A stretch of DNA of 64,000 nucleotides from Mixta intestinalis. Its GTDB lineage: Bacteria > Pseudomonadota > Gammaproteobacteria > Enterobacterales > Enterobacteriaceae. This document shows positions 44,622-52,425 of this stretch, piece by piece. The position numbers and the translations under genes are program-made. The DNA is taken from contig NZ_CP028271.1 of NCBI RefSeq assembly GCF_009914055.1, forward strand, positions 3,534,001-3,598,000. Reading direction: 5' to 3'. Positions within the stretch are counted from its first letter, which is position 1. Every line of letters begins with the position of its first letter. Below the pieces are notes generated by a model that was not told where the DNA came from, did not search any database, and saw only the letters and a list, made by a program, of their open reading frames with translations.

Positions 44622-45326
44622 TTATTGCTGGGTCAGGCTGTTAATCCGGGCACGAATCTTGTCGCGCATGGTTTTAACACCGGCATTTTTGTTGAACACA
44701 TGCGCCTGGGCTAACAGCGCGTCGGCCTGTTCCAGCGTTGCCACATCATCCACGGCAGTGGCGCGCGGCTGCCCCTTCTCGTCGCGCAGCAGATAAAGCC
44801 CCGCGAACTTAAACCACTTCGCGTTAATGTCTTCGTGCAAACGCCATTTTTCGCGGATGTTTTCAAACGTCCGGCTGAAATAGGGTTCAATGCTGTGACC
44901 GGCTTCCGCCTGGCTCATTGCCCACTCCAGCACCGTGTCAGCCACGAATGCGGGCATGGTGCTTTTGAAGTTTTCCGGCATAGACTGGGTCTCTGTGATA
45001 GCCACGTCCGCCCAGTCCAGCGCCTTACCCATTTCCCCCGTGTCGAACAACCAGATCACGCAGTAAACCAGGACCGGATTTGCGAAGCGGGCATCACCGG
45101 TAAGATAGGACTCAGCGGTCGGCATCCAGCGCGGCAACAACACATCACGCTTGAATTCGATGCGGTCTTCGGTGCGCGGCAGGCTGCGGAGACGTTCGAC
45201 ATCTTTTTCCAGCTCCAGCTTTTGAAGGTGGAAGCTGACCGGCGACGTAGCCAGGGCTTCGCGGTTATCCAGTGCCTTAACGGCTTTCATACGTGTGCGG
45301 TGGCGCTGACACGGAGACATAGCCAT
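44622..45326 (-). CDS. Terminase small/endonuclease subunit (gpM-like)
   Basis: 234 residues, MAMSPCQRHRTRMKAVKALDN, with the gpM pattern: EKDVERLRSLPRTEDRIEFKR, then LLPRWMPTAESYL and VLVYCVIWLFDTGEMGKALD. In P2 gpM with gpP forms the terminase that cuts cos. It starts 3 bases after the capsid stop. A GC-rich stem-loop lies between its stop and gpL. Confidence 0.9.
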   Translation of the reverse strand: MAMSPCQRHRTRMKAVKALDNREALATSPVSFHLQKLELEKDVERLRSLPRTEDRIEFKRDVLLPRWMPTAESYLTGDARFANPVLVYCVIWLFDTGEMGKALDWADVAITETQSMPENFKSTMPAFVADTVLEWAMSQAEAGHSIEPYFSRTFENIREKWRLHEDINAKWFKFAGLYLLRDEKGQPRATAVDDVATLEQADALLAQAHVFNKNAGVKTMRDKIRARINSLTQQ

Positions 45327-45329
45327 GAT

Positions 45330-46358
45330 TTATTCGCCCCCATCCGGTGGCGTGTCACCGGCAAGAGTGATTTTGTCGAACGCTGCATAAAGCTCGTCAT
45401 GCTCGACGGCGTAGCCTTCCATGCGTAAATAGCTGTTTTCAAACTGCTTACGGTCGTCGCTCCAGTCGGCTTTACGCTTGCGGGTTCCTGCCTGGGTGTA
45501 AATGTGAAGATTGCTCAACGTGGTAATGATGAGGCGACCTTCCGGCATAAACGGCGGGGTATAAACCTGTTTACCCGCGATCTGGCGGTTAATCAGTTGC
45601 GCAGCGACTTTTTCAGTCGGGCGGTCCACCATGTTCATCATGGTTGTGGCGTCTTTTCCGATAAGGTCGCCAGATACCAGGATGCACATATTTGGATCGT
45701 TGCGGTATTGCTCAAGAATGCAGGTATGCAGCAGGTCGGTAACGGCAGCATCCAGCGAAACGAAATCTGCATTTGCACCACCTAATGTCACCTCGTCAGT
45801 AATGATCTGCTCAGGGCTTCGGGTTTTAACGATCTGGTGCCAGCCGGTGTTAACGTCTTCGCCGTTCGGGTTAGCTTCCGGGTCTGTATTTTCCGCTACG
45901 CTGATACCGTTGAACGCGACACGCAGCATATCCAGCGCAAACTGTTCATTACTGAATGCCTGAATCAGCTGAAAGAATTCATCCTCAGAGCCGGAGTTCG
46001 CCCAGTTTGTCAGCGTGTTGTAGTCCAGAAACGAGCCTGAGTCCGTTTCGGCCAGGGCATAGGTATTGCCATCAACCCCCAGCGGACGGGTAAAGCGACC
46101 GCCTTTTTTACGCCCGGTGTAAATCCCCGGCTTGCCGGTGCTGATAACCTGGCCGATGGTCTGCTGAACGTCTTTAACGTTAACCAGACGTAAAAATTCG
46201 GAGGACTCCAGAAGCGCCTGACGCAGCAGGGTTTCCTTCGGCGGTGTGATGGCGAAAAATTTAGAGGTATCACGCACACCATAAGATTTCGCCAGTGCGG
46301 CGGTAAACTTATGCAGCAGCCCTTCTGCCTGCGGTGATAACTGTTGCGTATTAAGCAT
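45330..46358 (-). CDS. Major capsid protein (gpN-like)
   Basis: 342 residues of the P2 gpN HK97-like capsid family: MLNTQQLSPQAEGLLHKFTA, RDTSKFFAITPPKETLLRQA, then YAVEHDELYAAFDKITLAGD at the C terminus. It lies between the scaffold gene (24-base gap) and gpM. By analogy with P2, the gpO protease removes its N-terminal arm in maturation. Confidence 0.94.
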   Translation of the reverse strand: MLNTQQLSPQAEGLLHKFTAALAKSYGVRDTSKFFAITPPKETLLRQALLESSEFLRLVNVKDVQQTIGQVISTGKPGIYTGRKKGGRFTRPLGVDGNTYALAETDSGSFLDYNTLTNWANSGSEDEFFQLIQAFSNEQFALDMLRVAFNGISVAENTDPEANPNGEDVNTGWHQIVKTRSPEQIITDEVTLGGANADFVSLDAAVTDLLHTCILEQYRNDPNMCILVSGDLIGKDATTMMNMVDRPTEKVAAQLINRQIAGKQVYTPPFMPEGRLIITTLSNLHIYTQAGTRKRKADWSDDRKQFENSYLRMEGYAVEHDELYAAFDKITLAGDTPPDGGE

Positions 46359-46382
46359 GTTCGATTCCTTTAAAAGAGCGCG

Positions 46383-47441
46383 TTAAACCAGTTCACGCGG
46401 CGCTTTACTGCCTGCTGGCGCGTTTGCAGGGCGGCGTGTGGTGTTACTTTCCGTCGCGGACAGCTTCGTCAGTACAGTAGTCAGTTGCGCAGTCAGCTCT
46501 GACATTTGATTGCTTTCAGACGGGCGGCGGGCTGAAAACTCACGGCGGCGGCGCTGGCGCTTTGACGGGGCAACATTGAACGCCTTCATCGCTTTTACCA
46601 GGCTGGCTTTTGCCGCGCTGAATTCTTCCGCTTTGACTTCATCATCCGGGTTCTCTGCTACATCCTGCGCCAGCTCTGCAACCTGCTCAGCAGCATCAGC
46701 AATTTCTTCCGCAATCTCCGCTACTTCCTCCGCGGCCTGTTCCGGCGAGTCCACTTCTGGCGCTTCACCTTCGGCGGCGGATTTGCCGTTTTTAACCAGC
46801 TCCAGCAGCTGTTGCAGCAGCGCTTTTAATTCATCCATCTTTTCTTCCTCTCCCTCGACGGGCTTATCAGTGTTAGGTTGCGGGGTTTGTGTAAAATCTT
46901 TCCTGGCTGAAAATAAGCGCGACCAGAAGGAGGACTCTTTTTTATCTTCCTTATTGACCTTTAATTTCCCCAGACTGAACGTTTCCAGACTTCCACGCTC
47001 TGCATCTTTTTCTTCGCCAGCCAAAATAAATTTAAGCTTTTCTGTTCCAAGACTGGCCGGAATATCGGTAACGGCCAGACCGAAAAGATATTCCCGACCG
47101 CTACCCGCAAAATCAGTGACAAATTCAGCAGACGTAAAAAGTTTCTGCCCCATTCGGTTTGCATCAATTAAAAACTGGTTCGGAATTAGCTGAGCATATA
47201 ACTTCGTGACATCTCCATCCGTTTCCACTTTTAGCGCGTCAACCTCTCCCAGATTACAGGTAAACTCACGTTCGCTAATATCGTACTGTGGATGATGCGG
47301 CCAAATCATGGCGGTGTAAGTTTTACGGCTGTAAGTTTCTGCCGCATCAATCAGCCACTGCGGTTCAATAATACGCCCGTCAACAGCCTGTCCAGATGTG
47401 GCAATACATAACCAATCGGTGCGGTAATGAGATTGCGGCAT
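46383..47441 (-). CDS. Capsid scaffolding protein and protease (gpO-like)
   Basis: 352 residues. The N-terminal protease domain is like P2 gpO (RTDWLCIATSGQAVDGRIIEP, HHPQYDISEREFTCNLGEV, YLFGLAVTDIPASLGTE). The C-terminal half is a low-complexity Glu/Ala-rich helical scaffold (EVAEIAEEIADAAEQVAELA), then RRQRRREFSARRPSE. It scaffolds capsid assembly and cleaves itself and the capsid protein. It is the first gene of the leftward late operon, divergent from gpP. Confidence 0.93.
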   Translation of the reverse strand: MPQSHYRTDWLCIATSGQAVDGRIIEPQWLIDAAETYSRKTYTAMIWPHHPQYDISEREFTCNLGEVDALKVETDGDVTKLYAQLIPNQFLIDANRMGQKLFTSAEFVTDFAGSGREYLFGLAVTDIPASLGTEKLKFILAGEEKDAERGSLETFSLGKLKVNKEDKKESSFWSRLFSARKDFTQTPQPNTDKPVEGEEEKMDELKALLQQLLELVKNGKSAAEGEAPEVDSPEQAAEEVAEIAEEIADAAEQVAELAQDVAENPDDEVKAEEFSAAKASLVKAMKAFNVAPSKRQRRRREFSARRPSESNQMSELTAQLTTVLTKLSATESNTTRRPANAPAGSKAPRELV

Positions 47442-47615
47442 AATGACCTTCGTTGATGAAATTAAAAATATATTCCGTTTGTGATGGTCAGTATTGCCAA
47501 TTAAACAAAATAGCGCGACCGCTTTATTTCTTATGCATTCGGTTATAACAGATTAGCCACCCGCAAAAGAAATTTAATTATCATTTCTTTCAGATCATCC
47601 CGTCATAATAGCCTC
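47442..47615. promoter_or_regulatory. Divergent late promoter region between gpO and gpP
   Basis: 174 AT-rich bases separate the leftward capsid operon from the rightward terminase-portal operon. In P2 such a region carries two Ogr-activated late promoters. I see only imperfect TGT-N12-ACA-like spacing, so no exact site is claimed. Confidence 0.5.
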
Positions 47616-49430
47616 ATGGCTAAATATTCTGATGAATTAAAAGAAGCGGCCCGCACGCTTTATATTAAAAGCTGGACGCCGAAAGATATTGCGCAGGAAT
47701 TAAATATTCCACCGCGCACCATTTACCACTGGGCTGACACCGGCGAGTGGGCATCACTGCTGCCGGTCGAATCCGTAGAAAATGTTATCGCACGCCGTAT
47801 CGATCAGCTGTCACGCCGTGAGAAAAAAACGGCGCTGGAACTGGAAGAACTCCGCGATCTGATAGCACATCACGTCAAACTGATGGCGCAGCGCAACAAG
47901 CACGCCGAAAAGCTGGCCGAAATTCAGGCCAAAAAAGTTGCTTATGACGGCGATAATTTCAGCCTGGGCGGTGGCAGTGGCGGCGAACCATGCGAAGGAA
48001 AACGCAGGTATAAGAAAAACGACATTTCCGGGCTGACGCCTGAAATGCTCGATACTTGGGCGCGGGAACATCTTTTCGAATACCAGCTACATTGCCGCGA
48101 GCATAAAGGCGAAGACTGGCGCTTTATCCTGAAAAGCCGTCAGGTCGGCATGACCTACTATTTTGCATGGGAAGCTTTTGAAGACGCTGTGATCAGCGGT
48201 GACAACCAGGTCTTTTTCTCCGCATCCCGCGCACAGTCTGAAATCTTCCGCGAATACATTGTCCAGATTGCGCAGAACCATTTCGGCATCACGCTGACCG
48301 GCAAAAATATTCGTCTGAGCAATGGGGCAATCCTGCGCTTTTTGTCCACGAATGCCAGTACCGCCCAGGGCTTCAACGGCCATCTGTACGGCGATGAAGT
48401 TTTCTGGATACCCAAATTCACGCGCCTGCATGAAGTCGCCAGCGCAATGGCGACACACAACAAATTCAGGACGACCTACTTTTCAACCCCCAGTGCCAAA
48501 ACGCACCAAGCCTACCCCGTATGGACCGGTGATGAATGGCGTGGCGACGATCCGAAGCGTAAAGGTGTCGAGTTTCCGAAAGAAGCCGCAATGCGCCAGG
48601 GGGTTATCTGCCCGGATGGCATATGGCGTTACATCATCACGATGGAAGACGCGATCAAAGGCGGTTTGGGTGCGCTCGTCGATATTGAACGCCTGCGCAA
48701 TAAGTACAACCCGACCGCGTTCGCCATGCTTTATATGTGCCAGTTCGTTGACAGCAAAGACGCAGTCTTCAAATTCTCGGCGCTCGTCGCCTGTGAAGTG
48801 GATCGCGCCACCTGGGGCGATTATGACCCGACCGCCGCTCGCCCCTTCGGCAATCGTGAAGTCTGGGCAGGCTTCGACCCGTCGCGCTCCGGCGACAACT
48901 CCACCTTTGTGATAATCGCTCCTCCTATCCACGATGGGGAACGCTTCCGCGTGCTGGCCTGCTGGCAGTGGCAAGGCTTTAACTTTAGCTGGCAGGCAGA
49001 CCAGATCCGGCAGCTTATGCGCCGTTTCAACATTACCTATATCGGTATCGACACAACCGGCATCGGGAAAGGGGTGTATGACCTGGTCAGCAAGTTTGCC
49101 CCACGCGAAGCGAACGCCATTCTTTACAGCGTCGAAAGTAAAAACCGCCTGGTTATGAAGATGATCGACGTTGTGGAACGTAAGCGCATTGAATGGGCCA
49201 AAGACGCCATAGACGAAACCAACAAAGAGCGCGTCGAAATTCCCGCGTCTTTTATGGCTATCCGGCGCACAACAACTAACAGCGGCAACGCATTAACGTT
49301 CGTTGCTGAACGTTCCGACGCGACCGGCCACGCGGATGTTTTCTTCGCTATCTCGCACGCCGTAATAAACGAACCTATCGATCACGAATTTGACCGCCCA
49401 TCGACCTGGGCTTTTGGGAATGCAGCATGA
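47616..49430 (+). CDS. Terminase large ATPase subunit (gpP-like)
   Basis: 604 residues. An N-terminal helix-turn-helix (TPKDIAQELNIPPRTIYHWAD) is followed by the ATPase, with the P-loop-like KSRQVGMTYYFAWEAF near residue 170 and Walker B HLYGDEVFWIP near residue 255. The C-terminal nuclease fold shows AGFDPSRSGDNSTFVI (metal Asp). It packages DNA from cos into the procapsid. It heads a rightward operon with the portal gene, overlapping its start by 4 bases. Confidence 0.95.
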   Translation: MAKYSDELKEAARTLYIKSWTPKDIAQELNIPPRTIYHWADTGEWASLLPVESVENVIARRIDQLSRREKKTALELEELRDLIAHHVKLMAQRNKHAEKLAEIQAKKVAYDGDNFSLGGGSGGEPCEGKRRYKKNDISGLTPEMLDTWAREHLFEYQLHCREHKGEDWRFILKSRQVGMTYYFAWEAFEDAVISGDNQVFFSASRAQSEIFREYIVQIAQNHFGITLTGKNIRLSNGAILRFLSTNASTAQGFNGHLYGDEVFWIPKFTRLHEVASAMATHNKFRTTYFSTPSAKTHQAYPVWTGDEWRGDDPKRKGVEFPKEAAMRQGVICPDGIWRYIITMEDAIKGGLGALVDIERLRNKYNPTAFAMLYMCQFVDSKDAVFKFSALVACEVDRATWGDYDPTAARPFGNREVWAGFDPSRSGDNSTFVIIAPPIHDGERFRVLACWQWQGFNFSWQADQIRQLMRRFNITYIGIDTTGIGKGVYDLVSKFAPREANAILYSVESKNRLVMKMIDVVERKRIEWAKDAIDETNKERVEIPASFMAIRRTTTNSGNALTFVAERSDATGHADVFFAISHAVINEPIDHEFDRPSTWAFGNAA

Positions 49431-50491
49431 CGACAAAGAAACAGCATAAAGCGAAAAAAAACAGAGCAATGACCGGCAGCAACGTTGAAACGTTCACGCC
49501 AGGGCGCGGCAGCGTGATCACTTTTGGCGAACCAGAACCCATCCTTACGACCGGCACCGATTATCACAATATTTGGTATGACAACGAAGCGGATCACTGG
49601 CGACTGCCGATTGACCGGCTGGCGCTTGCGCAGTTGCCAAACCTGAACGGCCAGCACGGCGGCGTGCTGTACGCGCGGCGAAACATGGTCGCAGGTGGCT
49701 ACATCAGCGGCGGCCTGACCCCTAACCAGGTCGAACAGATGGTGTTTGACTACCTGCTGTTTGGTGACGTCGCCATCCTGAAAATTCGTAACGTCTTCGG
49801 CGAGGTGATCGATCTGCTGCCGCTACCGTCGCTTTACCTGCGCTGCCGGAAAGATGGCTCGTTTGCCGTTCTTCAGGAAGGACCCGCCCTGGTTTATGCC
49901 CCGGAAGATATCGTTTTTTATAAAATGTACGACCCGCGCCAGCAGGTTTACGGGTTGCCTGATTACATCGGCGGGATTCATTCGGTATTGCTGAACAGCG
50001 AAGCGACCATTTTTCGCCGTCGCTACTATAACAACGGGGCGCATATGGGCTTTATTCTGTATACCAGCGATCCCAACCTCACGCTGGAAATGGAAAACGA
50101 AATCAAAGACAAGATCGCGCAGTCAAAAGGTCTGGGCAACTTCCGTAATATGTTTATCAATATCCCCAAAGGGGACCCGGACGGGGTAAAAATTATTCCA
50201 GTAGGCGAAGTCAGCGCAAAAGATGAGTTCACCAATATTAAAAGCATTACTGCCCAAGATATTTTTACGGCCCACAGATTCCCCGCGGGCCTAGCGGGCA
50301 TCATTCCGACCAACGGCGCGGTAATGGGTAACCCCGACACAGCCCGTACTACCTATCGCAAAGATGAAGTTATCCCACTCCAGCGCAAATTTATGAACGG
50401 CGTGAACAACGATCCGGAAATCCCGCCACGCCTTCACCTTTATTTCGACGTTGAAAATCCAGTAATTACCATCGAAAAGGGCGAAAAATGA
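49427..50491 (+). CDS. Portal protein (gpQ-like)
   Basis: 354 residues with the PBSX/P2 portal features: FGEPEPILTTGTDYHNIWYD, LFGDVAILKIRNVFGEVIDLLP, VYGLPDYIGGIHSVLLNSEAT and AHRFPAGLAGIIPTNGA. It forms the dodecameric head vertex for DNA entry. It overlaps gpP by 4 bases and its stop overlaps an upstream start option of the Ogr-like gene. Order and divergence from gpO match P2. Confidence 0.96.
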   Translation: MTTKKQHKAKKNRAMTGSNVETFTPGRGSVITFGEPEPILTTGTDYHNIWYDNEADHWRLPIDRLALAQLPNLNGQHGGVLYARRNMVAGGYISGGLTPNQVEQMVFDYLLFGDVAILKIRNVFGEVIDLLPLPSLYLRCRKDGSFAVLQEGPALVYAPEDIVFYKMYDPRQQVYGLPDYIGGIHSVLLNSEATIFRRRYYNNGAHMGFILYTSDPNLTLEMENEIKDKIAQSKGLGNFRNMFINIPKGDPDGVKIIPVGEVSAKDEFTNIKSITAQDIFTAHRFPAGLAGIIPTNGAVMGNPDTARTTYRKDEVIPLQRKFMNGVNNDPEIPPRLHLYFDVENPVITIEKGEK

Positions 50492-50547
50492 ACGCAGTTA
50501 CGCTAAAATCATCCTCATTGTTAGCAATGGCGTGCGGAGTGGTGAAT

Positions 50548-50814
50548 ATGCGAGTTTTTAAAATAAAATGTCCTGAATGCGGCGAACCGGCCATTATTCG
50601 TAAATCTGACTGGAAAGATAAAAAACTGGCGGATTTATACTGCGCCTGCACTGAAGTTGAGTGCGGCCACACATTTGTTTTTAACGCCTCATTTTCTCAT
50701 ACACTCAGCCCCAGCGGGCTGACCGGCAACAAGCTGGTTAAGTTTCTGATTGACCGGCTGAAACCTGATGAAAAACAGTTTGCGCTGGATCTCCTTAACA
50801 GTCAGAATGCATAA
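50548..50814 (+). CDS. Ogr/Delta-type late gene activator (prophage 1)
   Basis: 88 residues from the ATG at 50548 (MRVFKIKCPECGEPAIIRKS). The zinc finger is CPEC with C-x4-C (YCACTEVECGHTFV), as in Ogr and Delta proteins, which recruit RNA polymerase through the alpha subunit to late promoters. A longer start at 50488 overlaps the portal stop but adds residues not typical of the family. Its position behind the portal gene differs from P2, where ogr is next to att. Confidence 0.88.
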   Translation: MRVFKIKCPECGEPAIIRKSDWKDKKLADLYCACTEVECGHTFVFNASFSHTLSPSGLTGNKLVKFLIDRLKPDEKQFALDLLNSQNA

Positions 50815-50842
50815 AAAAGCCCGCAGAATGCGGGTTTTATTT
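50815..50842 (+). terminator. Terminator after the prophage 1 ogr-like gene
   Basis: Stem GCCCGCA / TGCGGGT (one mismatch pair allowed) preceded by A6 and followed by a T-rich tail, directly after the stop. Confidence 0.75.
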
Positions 50843-51016
50843 ATCGGCATATGTTAAACACCATCTTATTTCCCTTGCGAAAAAATAGCGTTCATTATAA
50901 ATGCATTACTATGAACCATTTTTCTTATATATTTTGTTAAGTTATGAAGTGTTTTAAGATTAATTTATCAATATATTTATTTCAATGGAAATCATTTTGT
51001 AGAGGAATAAAGCAAC

Positions 51017-51499
51017 ATGGCTGTTGATATGTTTTTGCGCGCCAGCGGCATTACAGGAGAATCTCAGGATATAAACCACAAAGGCTGGACTGATATTACA
51101 TCGTTTAGCTGGGGAGCCTTACACCCCGGTAATATGTCAGTAGGTAGTGGTGGTGGTGCCGGTAAGGTCACATTCAGTGACCTAAGCATTGAGGCGATGA
51201 TCGATAAATCTACTTCAGCGTTACTTCGTGCCTGCGCAAACGGAAAGCACCTGGATAAAGTTGAAGTTTCCGTCTGTAAAGCTGGAGAGCAGCAGATAGA
51301 ATATTGCCGTATCACCCTTGAGGAAGTGCTTATTACTGCTGTCCATTTCCGTGGTATAGATAGCAACGAGAGGTTGAACACACACTATAGCTTCCAGGCA
51401 GCAAAAGTAAGACAGCAATACTATGAACAAACAGCCAACGGAGGAAAAGGCCCTGAGGTGTCTGCTGGCTGGAATATCAAAGAAAATCGAGAAATATAA
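51017..51499 (+). CDS. Hcp-family type VI secretion tube protein (orphan)
   Basis: 160 residues of the Hcp1 type: MAVDMFLRASGITGESQDINHKGW, then DITSFSWGALHPGN, GGGAGKVTFSDLSIEAMIDK and EYCRITLEEVLITAVHFRG. Hcp hexamers form the type VI secretion tube and can carry small effectors in their lumen. No other type VI gene is in the window. It is the first gene of an AT-rich cassette within prophage 1, followed by the effector-like gene. A TTGTTA...TAAGAT pair at 50934-50960 is a weak promoter candidate of its own. Its sequence is unlike the phage tail tube proteins here, so it is not a tail gene. Confidence 0.92.
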   Translation: MAVDMFLRASGITGESQDINHKGWTDITSFSWGALHPGNMSVGSGGGAGKVTFSDLSIEAMIDKSTSALLRACANGKHLDKVEVSVCKAGEQQIEYCRITLEEVLITAVHFRGIDSNERLNTHYSFQAAKVRQQYYEQTANGGKGPEVSAGWNIKENREI

Positions 51500-51562
51500 A
51501 AAATAATCCTGTTCATAACATGGTTTAGGTTGAGTGTGTAATATATTACAAGGCGCATATAT

Positions 51563-52072
51563 ATGGCATTACACGGAAAGATGATTCTGAACAATGCTGA
51601 TTATTCACCTCTGAGCTTCCCAGGATTAGGAACATTTATGGCGTTCTCAGGCAAAGATCTTTACCGTAACAAAGGTGGATGCGGGACAATTATCAACCGG
51701 GGTCCATTGCCTCCCGGAAAATATTATATAGTCGACAGGCCTTCAGGTAGCTGGGTTAACAGCGTGAGGGCATGGGGTATAGACAAAATAAAAAGTACAT
51801 TTGCGTACCATGTTGACCACTCAGAATGGTTTGCCCTATATCGCGATGATGGGAAAATTGATGATTACACTTTTTTTAAGGGAGTTGCAAGAGGGAGTTT
51901 TCGGCTTCATCCGGGGCATGTCTCAGAAGGCTGTATCACTCTTGCCAGCCGTTCAGATTACAATATGTTAAGAAACGCACTCCTGAGAACTTCACGTGTT
52001 ATTATACCCGGCACAAACTTACAGGCATATGGCACAATCGAGGTGATCAGTTATGACGAAACTTGCTCGTAG
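51563..52072 (+). CDS. DUF2778/Tlde1-like peptidoglycan-targeting effector
   Basis: 169 residues of the DUF2778 family, which includes the Salmonella type VI L,D-transpeptidase effector Tlde1. The motif RLHPGHVSEGCITL holds the His (116) and the catalytic Cys (124), the pattern of YkuD-type L,D-transpeptidases. The start MALHGKMILNNADYSPLSFPG and CGTIINRGPLPPGKYYIVDR are typical of the family. There is no signal peptide, so export must rely on another carrier, plausibly the adjacent Hcp. The 3' end overlaps the next gene by 20 bases. Confidence 0.85.
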   Translation: MALHGKMILNNADYSPLSFPGLGTFMAFSGKDLYRNKGGCGTIINRGPLPPGKYYIVDRPSGSWVNSVRAWGIDKIKSTFAYHVDHSEWFALYRDDGKIDDYTFFKGVARGSFRLHPGHVSEGCITLASRSDYNMLRNALLRTSRVIIPGTNLQAYGTIEVISYDETCS

Positions 52073-52316
52073 AACAGGAAAAGTTATTTTCTTTTTATTA
52101 CTCATCTTTATTGTAGGCCGTACCTTGGGTGAGCCATACAGCTGGCTTAATTACGATTTCGTTTTGAAATTTGGGCAGCTTATTTATGGACCTGGTGAAA
52201 TTGGCGCAGAAGCAATAGATGATATCTATTTTTATATTTTTTTTATAATTGTAATAATTATTACCATGTTTATTTATTTTATAGTCATCAAGTTAATTAA
52301 GTTAATTAAAAAATAA
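52053..52316 (+). CDS. Putative immunity protein, two-helix membrane protein
   Basis: 87 residues, MTKLARRTGKVIFFLLLIFIV, with a first hydrophobic helix at about 9-24 and a second at about 61-82 (YFYIFFIIVIIITMFIYFIV). The short segment between the two helices (GEPYSWLNYDFVLKFGQL) would lie outside the cytoplasm. It overlaps the effector gene by 20 bases with its own GAGGTGA site, the usual tight arrangement of effector and immunity genes. By position it should block the peptidase in the periplasm. I do not recognise its family. Confidence 0.65.
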   Translation: MTKLARRTGKVIFFLLLIFIVGRTLGEPYSWLNYDFVLKFGQLIYGPGEIGAEAIDDIYFYIFFIIVIIITMFIYFIVIKLIKLIKK

Positions 52317-52378
52317 ATAAGTAATGTAATTATCCGCGGGCTCTTTGCCACCCGCCCCCGCATAACCGACGCCACCTA

Positions 52379-52392
52379 TGTAACAAGTTACA
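52379..52392. repeat. 14-base palindrome between cargo cassette and gpA
   Basis: TGTAACAAGTTACA is palindromic apart from a 2-base centre, flanked by direct repeats GACGCC (52369-52374 and 52398-52403). It lies beyond the 3' end of gpA. It may be an operator or a recombination scar; the role is unknown. Confidence 0.4.
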
Positions 52393-52425
52393 CAGTTGAC
52401 GCCGGTTGCCATCAACCCATTAATT

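Noticed and set aside
50934..50960. Own sigma-70 promoter for the Hcp cassette
   Set aside because: TTGTTA and TAAGAT are only 15 bases apart and the region is AT-rich throughout, so chance matches are expected.
51017..51499. Hcp gene as a phage tail tube gene
   Set aside because: The phage already has its own DUF2597 tube gene next to its sheath gene, and this protein has Hcp rather than phage tube sequence features.
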